Shown here one piece after another: positions 52,129-61,698 of a stretch of 64,000 nt of DNA. Both the position numbers and the translations under genes were made by a program. The number at the start of each line of letters is the position of its first letter. Within the stretch, counting starts at the first letter, position 1. The notes beneath the pieces were generated by a model. It searched no databases, was not told where the DNA came from, and saw nothing but the letters and a program-made list of their open reading frames with translations. Location: positions 31,206 through 95,205 of the forward strand of contig JAKAJL010000008.1 in the NCBI GenBank assembly GCA_021813805.1. Direction: 5' to 3'. This DNA comes from Pseudomonadota bacterium. Lineage in GTDB: Bacteria; Pseudomonadota; Alphaproteobacteria; Rhizobiales; Beijerinckiaceae.

Positions 52129-53709
52129 TCACGCCGCCCGCGACGCCTTGGGCGGAGCCTGGCGGATCAGGCAGTCGAAGGCCGAGAGCGCGGCGGTCGC
52201 GCCGCCTCCCATGGCGATGACGATCTGCTTGTAAGGCGTGGTGGTCGCGTCGCCGGCGGCGAACACGCCATAAGCCGAGGTCTCGCCGCGCGCGTCGATC
52301 TCGATCTCGCCGCGCGGGCTCAAATTTACCGCGCCCTTCAACCATTCGGTGTTGGGGACGAGGCCGATCTGCACGAAAATTCCGTCGAGATCGACACGAT
52401 GCGTCGTACCGGTCGCGCGGTCTCTATAGGTCAGGCCGATCACCTTTTCGCCGTCGCCCAGAACTTCCGTGGTCTGGGCAGAGACGACGATCCGGACATT
52501 GGGAAGCGAGTGCAATTTTTCCTGGAGCACGGCGTCGGCGCGCAACTGGCCGTCGAATTCGATCAGGGTGACATGGGCGGCGAGGTTAGCCAGGTCGATC
52601 GCCGCCTCGACGCCGGAATTGCCGCCGCCGATCACCGCCACGCGCTTGCCCTTGAACAGCGGCCCGTCGCAGTGCGGGCAATAGGCCACGCCCTTGTTGC
52701 GATAGGCCTCCTCGCCGGGAACATTCATTTGGCGCCAGCGGGCGCCGGGCGACAGCACGATCGTGCGCGCGGAAAGAGTCGCGCCGCTCGCCAGCCGCAC
52801 CTGCGCAAGCCGGCCGGCGTCCCGCGCCGGGATCAGCTCGACCGCCTTCTGCGCGTTCATGATGTCCACGCCATAGTCCTTGACGTGGTTCTCCAGCGCC
52901 GCCGCCAGTTTCGGCCCCTCGGTGTGCGGAACCGAAATGAAATTCTCGATTCCCATCGTGTCCAGAACCTGGCCTCCGAAACGCTCGGCCACGACGCCGG
53001 TCCTGACACCCTTGCGCGCGGCATAGATCGCGGCCGCGGCGCCGGCCGGGCCGCCGCCCACCACCAGCACGTCGAAGGGCGGCTTGTCCTTCAGCTTTTC
53101 GGCGGCGCGTGCCGAGGCGCCCGCGTCGATCTTCGCCAGCAGTTGCTCCAGACCCATCCGCCCTTGCGCGAAAACCTCGCCGTTGAGGAAGACCGTCGGC
53201 ACGGCCATGATTTTTCGCGCTGCCACCTCATCCTGAAACAGCCCGCCGTCGATGGCGACATGGCGGATTTTTGGATTGATGACGCTCATCACGTTCAACG
53301 CTTGCACCACGTCGGGGCAGTTCTGGCAGGAGAGCGAGAAAAAAGTCTCGAAAAGATAGTCGCCGTCGAGCGCCCCGATCTGCTCGATGACTTCCGGGGA
53401 TTCTTTCGGCGGCAGGCCGCCGACCTGGAGCACGGCCAGGATAAGCGAATTGAATTCATGGCCCATCGGCAGACCGGCGAAAGCGACCGCGACATTCGTC
53501 CCGGCGCGGTTGATGGCGAAAGAGGGGCGGCGCGCGTCGGCGCCATCGCGGGAAACCGAAATTTTTGGCGAAATGGACGCGATATCCTCAAGCAAGGCTA
53601 GGATTTCCCGCGACTTTTCGCCGTCGTCGAGCGAGGCGATTAGTTCGACGGGAACGACAATGCGCTCGAAATAGGCCTGCAACTGGCTTTTGAGGGCGGC
53701 GTCCAACAT
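52129..53709 (-). CDS. ahpF: Alkyl hydroperoxide reductase subunit F
   Basis: N-terminal thioredoxin-like module ([15 protein letters not shown]), FAD motif [43 protein letters not shown]. Confidence 0.97.
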   Translation of the reverse strand: MLDAALKSQLQAYFERIVVPVELIASLDDGEKSREILALLEDIASISPKISVSRDGADARRPSFAINRAGTNVAVAFAGLPMGHEFNSLILAVLQVGGLPPKESPEVIEQIGALDGDYLFETFFSLSCQNCPDVVQALNVMSVINPKIRHVAIDGGLFQDEVAARKIMAVPTVFLNGEVFAQGRMGLEQLLAKIDAGASARAAEKLKDKPPFDVLVVGGGPAGAAAAIYAARKGVRTGVVAERFGGQVLDTMGIENFISVPHTEGPKLAAALENHVKDYGVDIMNAQKAVELIPARDAGRLAQVRLASGATLSARTIVLSPGARWRQMNVPGEEAYRNKGVAYCPHCDGPLFKGKRVAVIGGGNSGVEAAIDLANLAAHVTLIEFDGQLRADAVLQEKLHSLPNVRIVVSAQTTEVLGDGEKVIGLTYRDRATGTTHRVDLDGIFVQIGLVPNTEWLKGAVNLSPRGEIEIDARGETSAYGVFAAGDATTTPYKQIVIAMGGGATAALSAFDCLIRQAPPKASRAA

Positions 53710-53754
53710 GGCGGAATTCTCCGGTTCAAAACTGCGACGAGCGGGCAAAAGAGA

Positions 53755-53776
53755 GCCCCGGGCCGAAGCCCGGGGC
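53755..53776 (-). terminator. Intergenic hairpin between ahpC and ahpF (possible attenuator)
   Basis: GCCCCGGGC-cgaa-GCCCGGGGC, followed on the minus strand by CTCTTTTG. Confidence 0.6.
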
Positions 53777-53808
53777 CTGAAAGCTGATGAGGGCCAGAAA
53801 GGAAGCGG

Positions 53809-54372
53809 TCAGATCTTGCCCACGAGGTCGAGCGACGGGGCGAGGGTTTTCTCTCCTTCATGCCACTTGGCCGGGCAGACTTCGCCGGGATGCGCGGCGA
53901 CATATTGCGCGGCCTTGATCTTGCGCAGCAGCTCCTTGGCGTCGCGGCCGATGCCGCCGGCGGTGATCTCGACGATCTGTATGATGCCATCGGGATCGAC
54001 GACGAAGGTGCCGCGGTTGGCGAGGCCGGCGTCCTCGATCAGGACGTCGAAATTGCGCGAGATCGCATGGGTCGGATCGCCGACCATGACATAGTCGATC
54101 TTCTTGATCGCCGGCGACATGTCGTGCCACGCCTTGTGCGAGAAATGAGTGTCGGTCGAAACCGCGTAAATCTCGACGCCGAGTTTTTGGAATTCGGCGT
54201 AATTGTCGGCGAGGTCCTCGAGCTCGGTCGGGCAGACGAAGGTGAAGTCGGCGGGATAGAAAAACACCACCGACCACTTGTCCAACATGTCGGCTTCGGT
54301 CACGTCAATGAATTTACCTTGTTTGAAGGCCTTGGCCTGGAAAGGTTTTACGGCGGTGCTGATGAGCGACAT
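53809..54372 (-). CDS. ahpC: Alkyl hydroperoxide reductase subunit C (peroxiredoxin)
   Basis: [49 protein letters not shown]. Confidence 0.98.
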   Translation of the reverse strand: MSLISTAVKPFQAKAFKQGKFIDVTEADMLDKWSVVFFYPADFTFVCPTELEDLADNYAEFQKLGVEIYAVSTDTHFSHKAWHDMSPAIKKIDYVMVGDPTHAISRNFDVLIEDAGLANRGTFVVDPDGIIQIVEITAGGIGRDAKELLRKIKAAQYVAAHPGEVCPAKWHEGEKTLAPSLDLVGKI

Positions 54373-54498
54373 GCGTTTCTCCGGTGCTGCATTGCGACAC
54401 AAGTTGTGCGTCGCACTCATGGCTAAACTGAGCCATTGATCGAGTAAAATTCAAAAAAAATGTTTTATTGATACATTTTTTCGATTAATCTTACGGCC

Positions 54499-55443
54499 AT
54501 GACGCCGCTTCCCACCCTTCGCCAATTGCGTTTCCTCGTCGCCGTAGTCGAGCGCCGCCATTTCGGCGCGGCGGCCGAGGATTGTCTGGTCAGCCAGTCG
54601 GCGCTCAGCGCCGCGATCCAGGAGCTGGAAGATCATCTCGGGGTCAAATTGCTGGAGCGCACCAAGCGCGTGGTGATCCCCACCGCCATCGGGCTCGACA
54701 TCGCGGAGCGCGCGCGAAAACTGCTGCGCGCCGCCGAAGAACTGGTCGAGGCGGCGCGCGAGGCGAGCGACCCGCATTCGGGGTCGCTCCAGCTTGGCGT
54801 CATCCCCACCATCGGCCCGTTCCTCGTGCCCCGCATCATGCCAGTTCTGGGCGAGGCGTTCCCCCGTCTCAAGATCTATCTGCGCGAGGAGCAGTCGGCG
54901 CCGATCCTCGCGCGGCTCGAAAACGGGCAGGCCGACGCCGCCATCATCGCTCTGCCCTATCCCTGCGAGGGGATGGAGACGATGGAGCTGGCGCGCGACC
55001 GCTTTTTCGTGGTGGTTCCGCCGGATCATCGTCTGGCCTCGCGGGAAAGAATCCTCCCTGAGGACCTAGAGGCGGAGGACCTGTTGCTGCTCGAAGACGG
55101 CCATTGCCTGCGCGAACATGCGCTGGCCGCCTGTTCGCTCGAAGGCGCGCGGCGCAACAGCGGCTTTCAGGGCACGAGTCTGCTCACGCTTGTGCAGATG
55201 GCGGCCAATGGGCTCGGCGTCACGCTCGTCCCGCAAATGGCGATCGAGGCCGGCGTTTTGCGCGGCCTCAACCTCGTCGCCCGGCCTTTGGAGGACGACA
55301 GCCCCCCGCGCGTCATTGCGCTGGCCTGGCGCCTGACCTCGAGCCGCAAGGCGATGTTCAGGGAATTGGGCGCGGCGCTACGGCGGGTCTGGCAGCAAAG
55401 AAGCGGCGAGGCGCGCTCAGCCGTCGCTTCCGCGCCTTCCTGA
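54499..55443 (+). CDS. oxyR: LysR-family peroxide sensor OxyR
   Basis: PTLRQLRFLVAVVERRHFGAAAEDCLVSQSALSAAIQELE HTH; GHCLREHALAAC redox cysteines; divergent from ahpCF. Confidence 0.93.
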   Translation: MTPLPTLRQLRFLVAVVERRHFGAAAEDCLVSQSALSAAIQELEDHLGVKLLERTKRVVIPTAIGLDIAERARKLLRAAEELVEAAREASDPHSGSLQLGVIPTIGPFLVPRIMPVLGEAFPRLKIYLREEQSAPILARLENGQADAAIIALPYPCEGMETMELARDRFFVVVPPDHRLASRERILPEDLEAEDLLLLEDGHCLREHALAACSLEGARRNSGFQGTSLLTLVQMAANGLGVTLVPQMAIEAGVLRGLNLVARPLEDDSPPRVIALAWRLTSSRKAMFRELGAALRRVWQQRSGEARSAVASAPS

Positions 55444-55536
55444 AGGGGTGTTCGTTCGGCGCAGGTTCGGGCAAGCATGCGCTGGCCGGCGCGTCTTTTT
55501 CACCCGATGGCGGAAGGCCTCGCGCGAACGCCCCGG

Positions 55537-57468
55537 CTACGCGCTTTGCGCTCGGCGGGGCTTGTCGAAGAAGGCGGACGCCACCGCCTCCGGAACGGGG
55601 CGGCTGAAATAATAGCCCTGACCATATTTTACGCCGAAACTGGCCAGAAGACTTTCCTGCTCGGCTGTTTCGACGCCTTCGGCAATCACGTCGAGATGGA
55701 TGTCGGAGGCGATCTGGCTTACAGCGCGAATGATCGACGCCGACGCGGGATGGGTGGCCATGGTGTCGGTGAAACTCTTGTCGATCTTGATCTTCTTGAA
55801 CGGAAAATCCTTGAGATAGGAGAGCGACGAATAGCCGGTGCCGAAATCGTCCAGCGAGAATCGCACGCCAAGCAGCGAGAACTGGTCGATCATCTTTCGT
55901 GTCGCCGCCGGATCGCTGATCAGCAAGGATTCGGTCACTTCGACGTTCAGGCGCTTCGGCGACAGTCCGGTTTCGCGGAGGGCCTTGACGACGATGGAGA
56001 ACAGATGCGCGGGCCGGCGGAATTGTTTGGCGGAAACATTGACGGCCAAACCGACGTCATCGGGCCAGTTCATGGCCGCCGCGCAGGCCCGGTGCAGGAT
56101 TTGCGCACCAATCTCGTCGATCAGGCCGGCATTTTCCGCGATGGGAATGAAAACCGCGGGGGAGATATTTTCGAAGGCCGGATTATCCCATCTCGCGAGC
56201 GCTTCGAATTGGACGATCTCGCGGCTTTTCAGCGAATAGATCGGCTGGAAAAAGGGTGTGAATTCGCCGTTTTCGATCCCGGCCCGCATCGCGGTTTCGA
56301 TTTTTCGTATTTCATTGATCTTGTTTTCGATTTCCTCATCGAAAATGCGCGAGCCGGCGCCGCCGTCCTGCTTGGCTTCATAGAGCGCGATGTCGGCCTT
56401 TTTGATCAGCTCCTCGACGCTCCGTCCATGGTCCGGGTAGCGCGAAACGCCCAGGGAGGCGGTCGTGCGCACGACATTTGGGCCGATGGAATAGGGCAGG
56501 CTCAATGTCGTCAGGAGACGCTGGGCGGCCGCAATGACCGAATTGCTTTCGCCCTGGTTCAGCTTGATGAGGAATTCGTCGCCGCCGAACCGGGCAATCT
56601 GCGCCATGTCGCCGACGCAGTCCTGGATTCGGCGGGCCATTTCGCGGATCACGGCGTCGCCGACCGAATGGCCGAGCGTGTCGTTGATGTCCTTGAACTT
56701 GTCGAGGTCAACGAACATGATTGCGAAGGGTTTGCCCCCGTCGTTCTCGATCGCGCCCGTGACCAGGTTCTGAAACGTAAAACGGTTGACGAGCCGCGTC
56801 AGCTTATCGTAATGCGCGAGAAACTCTGTCTCCGCGGCGGCGTAATAGACGCTGACGATGTTCTTGTAGAGCGAGATAGCGACAGAGATGTTCGTGATCA
56901 TCGCGCCCAACAGCATCGCGACATAGAGTTGTCCGAATTTTTCATGATTAAAGGCATAGCCGACGGCAAACAAGCCGAGGCAGGCAACGACCTGGCCGAT
57001 GACGAGTCTTGGCCGTCCGGCGTTGCGCGCGACGAAGCCCATCGCGTAGCCGATGGCTGCCGCCGCGGCCAGCGCATGGCCTTCTGCCGCCGGCGGAGAC
57101 GAAATCAGCCGCCATGACACCAGACCAATGGTCAGGCCAAACGGCAATGAACTCAAGAAGAACGCCTCGTCGAATTTCTCATAGGCGCGCCGCGTCGCGG
57201 CGGCGTTCCGTAGCGCGGCGAAATCGTGGACGGTCTTGACCCTCCATCCACCAAACACGATCGTCGCCGCAATGGCCAATATGAATAACACGTCGCCCGT
57301 GATCAGATAGGCCGCGATCGAGACAGCCAAACCCATGATATTCGATGAATAGAGCGAGCTTTTCGAAGTGAACAGCGAATGGACCAGATGCATATAGAGG
57401 CGGTCGTCATTCGCATGGTCGTCAAGACCGATAGTCCGTCGCCAGATCGTTCTCGGCCCTTCCATCAA
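55537..57468 (-). CDS. Membrane-bound GGDEF-EAL protein (c-di-GMP turnover)
   Basis: N-terminal TM helices; ARFGGDEFLIKL; EALARW, NVEVTESLL, DDFGTGYSSLSYLKDFPFKKIKIDKSF, VIAEGVET. Confidence 0.96.
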   Translation of the reverse strand: MMEGPRTIWRRTIGLDDHANDDRLYMHLVHSLFTSKSSLYSSNIMGLAVSIAAYLITGDVLFILAIAATIVFGGWRVKTVHDFAALRNAAATRRAYEKFDEAFFLSSLPFGLTIGLVSWRLISSPPAAEGHALAAAAAIGYAMGFVARNAGRPRLVIGQVVACLGLFAVGYAFNHEKFGQLYVAMLLGAMITNISVAISLYKNIVSVYYAAAETEFLAHYDKLTRLVNRFTFQNLVTGAIENDGGKPFAIMFVDLDKFKDINDTLGHSVGDAVIREMARRIQDCVGDMAQIARFGGDEFLIKLNQGESNSVIAAAQRLLTTLSLPYSIGPNVVRTTASLGVSRYPDHGRSVEELIKKADIALYEAKQDGGAGSRIFDEEIENKINEIRKIETAMRAGIENGEFTPFFQPIYSLKSREIVQFEALARWDNPAFENISPAVFIPIAENAGLIDEIGAQILHRACAAAMNWPDDVGLAVNVSAKQFRRPAHLFSIVVKALRETGLSPKRLNVEVTESLLISDPAATRKMIDQFSLLGVRFSLDDFGTGYSSLSYLKDFPFKKIKIDKSFTDTMATHPASASIIRAVSQIASDIHLDVIAEGVETAEQESLLASFGVKYGQGYYFSRPVPEAVASAFFDKPRRAQSA

Positions 57469-57711
57469 CTCAACCCATCATCGTCGGGATGTCATGAGGG
57501 CATTATTTTCTCGAACATTAAATATTTCGTCATTGCAACGCGCTGTTTTTTATAAAAGTTTCGAGTCTCGGGCGGGCGCGGAGGCGAGCCCCTCCGGCAT
57601 GGAGCGTCGCGGCCGCCTGCTCAGGCGCGCTCTTGAACAGCTCGAAACAGCAGCGGCTCGTCCGTCGGCCAGCGAACGCGCGCCGCCGCTCGCGCCTCAT
57701 GGCCGACGGCG

Positions 57712-58668
57712 TCAATTTGTGGTCTTGGGTTGCGCCGTGGGCTTGAACAGCCGCGAGAGGAACATGTCCTGGGCGGAGACGATCTTCTGCAGCGCCGAGA
57801 TTTCAAGCGGCGTGAGATGGATGATGTGGTCGGTCCAGTGTTTCGCCAAGCGAGTCATCTCTTCCTCGAAAGCCTCGCTGCTTTGCTCGTAAAACGCACG
57901 GAAAAGAGCAAGCCGCGCCCTGTGGGTCTTGAGATTTTCCGTTGCGTATCTGCGGAGCCAGTCCGCGCCTCCGCCATCGTCGACGACGGCGTCGAGCGCG
58001 CCGAACCGGGCGAATTCCTCCGCGGAATATTCCTTTCCGCTGGTCAGAATTTCCTGCGCGGCGCGGGGACCGACGACGCGCGAGAGCACGGCGACGGCGC
58101 TGATGGGAAAATGATTGAACTTGATTTCAGGATAGGAGAAGGACGCCCGGCGTTCGGCGATCATGACATTGCACGATCTGGGGGCGTCGATCCCCCCGCC
58201 GAGCGCGAGCGCATGGACGGAAGCGGTGGTTATGGCCGCGCCACGAAGACTCGACGCATTCCACTTGATGTTTTCGATTGATATTCTTGCGTATTCTTCA
58301 AGACCGGCAAGATCGCTCTTGGCCAGACATTCAATATAGAATTCGAGATCGCCACCCAAGGTCACGACTGGACTACTGGCCTTGCCAACGTGGGAAACAA
58401 AACGTATCGGCGACCGAGCATAGTCGTCCGGGCTCCACAAGGCGTGGATGGCGCGCTGCACCTTGTTGAGGCTGGTCATCATGTCGAGCGTGAAGACCGG
58501 CCGGGGTTCGGGGGCGAGCGTGATCCAAAGCGTCTTTATTGCAGATTCGTAAGCGAGTTCAATCTGCGGCAGTTCACCGGCATGCAGCTTTATCAGTCCG
58601 AGGACTTCGTCGTTTGTGTAATTTCCGACCGCAAGCGGGGAACTTCCTTTGAAAGACGCTAACGTCAT
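57712..58668 (-). CDS. Crotonase-fold protein, RpfF-like (putative DSF synthase)
   Basis: VVTLGGDLEFYIECLAKSDLAGLEEYARISIENI, ALALGGGIDAPRSCNVMIAERRASFSYPEIKFNHFPISA resemble the corresponding RpfF regions (NLGGDLALF, ALGGGFEAALSC, LPEVLFDLFPGM). Confidence 0.8.
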   Translation of the reverse strand: MTLASFKGSSPLAVGNYTNDEVLGLIKLHAGELPQIELAYESAIKTLWITLAPEPRPVFTLDMMTSLNKVQRAIHALWSPDDYARSPIRFVSHVGKASSPVVTLGGDLEFYIECLAKSDLAGLEEYARISIENIKWNASSLRGAAITTASVHALALGGGIDAPRSCNVMIAERRASFSYPEIKFNHFPISAVAVLSRVVGPRAAQEILTSGKEYSAEEFARFGALDAVVDDGGGADWLRRYATENLKTHRARLALFRAFYEQSSEAFEEEMTRLAKHWTDHIIHLTPLEISALQKIVSAQDMFLSRLFKPTAQPKTTN

Positions 58669-58941
58669 GGCCGATACTCGTCCAAAATTAGAAATTCGTG
58701 ATTCGACCAGCAGTATAAAGGTAGTTAATTTTTTGTAAATTTAACCTTGCCGAAATGGTTAATTCCTCAAAAGCAACTTGAGTCTCCGTGCATTGGCGAT
58801 CAGCCCTCGCTGGGTGGCGGTTTCGGGCGACGCGGCAGAACGTGAGCCAAAGGCCAGCCCACGCCTTTACCAAAAGCCCGCTCAACCGCCCAAGGTCGGA
58901 TCTGAACGAACGGGATGGCGTTGGCCGGATTTGCTTCCGCT

Positions 58942-59517
58942 TCAGGCGAGATCAGCGGCGAGGGAATCCCTGGTGGCGAGGGACAAAGTGACGTCCGCCG
59001 CATAGTTCGGGTGATCGACACCGGCGCGGATCGGCGCGCCGGCCTTGACGGCCGCGACCATCTCGGGCGTCAGTTCGAAGCGCAAAAAATGCACGGCTGA
59101 GGTCTTGGTCGCCGTCGTGCGGTCGAGGTCCTCGTTGGCGATCGGCGCGATGCGGGGGAATTCGCCGACCTGCATCCACACAGCATGTTCGAAGCCGGTG
59201 AGTCGCGCCAGCGCCTGCTTGCGCTCCTCGGGGTCGGGATATTCGATCATCAGCGTCGCCTTCCAGTTGGCGCCGTCGGGGATCAGCGGGTTGTAAACGT
59301 CAAGCTCCTCCTGGATCAGCTCCGGCTCATATATGCGTTCGAGCCGGATCATCTCCTGGATCTGGTACTGCATGGTCAACCTGTCTTCGAAATGCAGCGA
59401 GGCGTGCGGCCCCAGCTCCACCTTGCGCAGCTTCTTGTGAGCGATGACTTTGGCGCGGAATTCCGGGCGCAGGCGGTGATAGCGCTCGAGGCTGTAGAGG
59501 TCGTCATGAGTGAGCAT
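58942..59517 (-). CDS. DUF3501 family protein
   Basis: LTHDDLYSLERYHRLRPEFRAKVIAHKKLRKVELGPHASLHFEDRLTMQYQIQEMIRLERIYE. Confidence 0.9.
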   Translation of the reverse strand: MLTHDDLYSLERYHRLRPEFRAKVIAHKKLRKVELGPHASLHFEDRLTMQYQIQEMIRLERIYEPELIQEELDVYNPLIPDGANWKATLMIEYPDPEERKQALARLTGFEHAVWMQVGEFPRIAPIANEDLDRTTATKTSAVHFLRFELTPEMVAAVKAGAPIRAGVDHPNYAADVTLSLATRDSLAADLA

Positions 59518-59518
59518 G

Positions 59519-60910
59519 TCACACTCCATAGGCCTTGCGGATCAGGGTCATCGGATGTTCCGGCGCGCCGCGCTTGAGCGCGCAGGCGATGTGATGGCCG
59601 GCCATGGCGCAGTCGGAGCCATAATGATCCGGCTGCGCCCGTTCAATTCGTGAAACCACGGGGCGTACGATCTTCATCGCGGACTCATGGAATTCCGCCT
59701 TGACCGCATAGGTCCCGTCATGGCCCGAACAACGTTCGATCATGTCCACGTCGGAGCCCGGGATTAGCGCCAGCAGCTCCTTGGTTTTGGGTCCGATATT
59801 CTGGACCCGCTGATGGCAGGCGGGTTGGTAGGAGACCTTGCCGAGGGCGTGTTTGAAATCGGTCTTCAGCTTGCCTTCCCTGTGGCGCAGCATCAGATAT
59901 TCGAACGGGTCGAAAAAGGCGCCCCTCACCTTCGTCACATCGGCGTCGTTGGGGAACATCAGCGGCAATTCTTGCTTGAACATCAGGACGCAGGAGGGAA
60001 CCAGCGCGGTGAGGTCGTAGCCCTGGTCCACCAGGCGGGCGAGAATGGGAATATTATAGTCCTTGGCGCGCCTGACGGCTTCGAGGTCGCCCAATTCGAG
60101 CTTGGGCATGCCGCAGCATTTTTCCTGCGGCGCCAGGATGACGCCGATTCCGTTGTGGCGATAGACGGCGACCAGATCCTCGCCGGGTCCCGGCTCGTTG
60201 TGGTCCATGAAGCAGGTGGCGAAAAGCGCGACCTTACCTTTCGTCCGCCCCGCCGGCTCGCCTTGCGCCTCGGCGGGAAGACCGCCGAGACGGCGGCGCA
60301 GGGTTTTTCCGGCAAAGGACGGAAGCCAGGCTTCGGCATGAACGCCGAGCAGGCTCTGCAAGGCCTTGCGAACGAAGCCCATCCCGTTGACGGCGTTGAC
60401 GGCCGGTGCGATTCCCGGACGGGCGAGGATTGCGCCCATCGCGTCGGTGGAGGTCAGCAGCCGGTCGCGGAATTTGGTCTCGCCCTTGCGAAAGGCGACG
60501 GCCTTGGCGCGCAGCATCAGATGCGGGAAGTCGAGATTCCACTCGTGCGGCGGCACATAGGGGCATTTGGTCATGTAGCAGAGGTCGCAGAGATAGCACT
60601 GCTCGACCACTTTTGCGTAATCGGTCTTGGCGACGCCATCGACCTCCATGCTCTCGGAATTGTCGACGAGATCGAACAGGGTCGGGAAGGCCTGGCACAG
60701 GCTGACGCAGCGCCGGCAGCCGTGGCAGATGTCGAAGACCCGCTCCATTTCCGTGTCGAGCGCGGCTTCGTCATAGAATTCCGGGTTGAGCCAGTCGAGC
60801 GGATGGCGAGTCGGGGCTTCGAGATTGCCTTCGCGAACAGGCCCGGCCATTTGCATTCTCCCGTTTCCGGGACGGGGCGGCGAGCGTCCGGTCCCGTTCT
60901 GCTTGGGCAT
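59519..60910 (-). CDS. Heterodisulfide reductase/GlpC-like Fe-S protein
   Basis: CHGCRRCVSLC and CYLCDLCYMTKCPYVPP ferredoxin motifs; CCGMPKLELGD and CSGHDGTY. Confidence 0.93.
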   Translation of the reverse strand: MPKQNGTGRSPPRPGNGRMQMAGPVREGNLEAPTRHPLDWLNPEFYDEAALDTEMERVFDICHGCRRCVSLCQAFPTLFDLVDNSESMEVDGVAKTDYAKVVEQCYLCDLCYMTKCPYVPPHEWNLDFPHLMLRAKAVAFRKGETKFRDRLLTSTDAMGAILARPGIAPAVNAVNGMGFVRKALQSLLGVHAEAWLPSFAGKTLRRRLGGLPAEAQGEPAGRTKGKVALFATCFMDHNEPGPGEDLVAVYRHNGIGVILAPQEKCCGMPKLELGDLEAVRRAKDYNIPILARLVDQGYDLTALVPSCVLMFKQELPLMFPNDADVTKVRGAFFDPFEYLMLRHREGKLKTDFKHALGKVSYQPACHQRVQNIGPKTKELLALIPGSDVDMIERCSGHDGTYAVKAEFHESAMKIVRPVVSRIERAQPDHYGSDCAMAGHHIACALKRGAPEHPMTLIRKAYGV

Positions 60911-60968
60911 GAAGGACGCCGCGCGAAAAGCGGCGGCGTCCTGCCGTGTCGCGGATAGATGGCGCCGC

Positions 60969-61385
60969 TCAGCCGAGTTCGTTCAGCGCCTTCTGGTAGC
61001 GGTTCGCGTGCGAACGCTCGGCCTTGGCGAGAGTTTCGAACCAGTCGGCGATTTCATCGAAGCCTTCGGCGCGAGCGTCCTTGGCCATGCCGGGGTACAT
61101 GTCGGTATATTCATGGGTTTCGCCGGCCACCGCGGAGGCCAGATTGTCCTTGGTCGCGCCGATCGGCATGCCGGTGGCGGGATCGCCGACCGCTTCGAGA
61201 TATTCGAGATGGCCGTGGGCGTGGCCGGTCTCGCCTTCCGCGGTCGAGCGGAACAGGGCGGCGACGTCCGGATAGCCTTCCACGTCGGCCTTGTTGGCGA
61301 AATAGAGATAGCGGCGGTTCGCCTGGGATTCGCCGGCGAAGGCGTCCTTGAGATGCTGCTCGGTTTTTGAGCCTTTCAACGTCAT
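60969..61385 (-). CDS. Rubrerythrin-like diiron protein without C-terminal rubredoxin domain
   Basis: [62 protein letters not shown]. Confidence 0.94.
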   Translation of the reverse strand: MTLKGSKTEQHLKDAFAGESQANRRYLYFANKADVEGYPDVAALFRSTAEGETGHAHGHLEYLEAVGDPATGMPIGATKDNLASAVAGETHEYTDMYPGMAKDARAEGFDEIADWFETLAKAERSHANRYQKALNELG

Positions 61386-61698
61386 GTCTTAACTCCCTTG
61401 CCTGAAGGATCGCCCGTTGATCAGAAGCGTTTTTTGAAAACAATATCCGATCCGACCCATGAATCAATCCCGGCGGCGCCGGCGCTCTCCGATAGGCTCC
61501 GCTCGCTGCGAGTGGGCTGGCTTTGATTTGACGCAAAGCCTTATGTGATAATAATAATTTAAAGATACGCTCGCGCTGCGAAAGCGCGCCATCGCGTTCG
61601 AAACGCACTCGGCGGCGGGGCGGCGGGATTCTGGATTGACAACTTAACGACGGGACTCGTTCGCGGGACGAATCCCGATTTTCCGGGGTGGGATTATC

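Noticed and set aside
55477-57117. 546-aa plus-strand ORF opposite the GGDEF-EAL gene
   Set aside because: Shadow ORF; no recognisable domain
59813-60958. 381-aa plus-strand ORF opposite the Fe-S protein
   Set aside because: Shadow ORF; opposite strand has conserved Cys motifs
61519-61540. FNR-like site TTGAT-TTGA-CGCAA within GGCTTTG...CAAAGCC upstream of rubrerythrin
   Set aside because: Second half-site matches only 3 of 5; could be a chance hairpin
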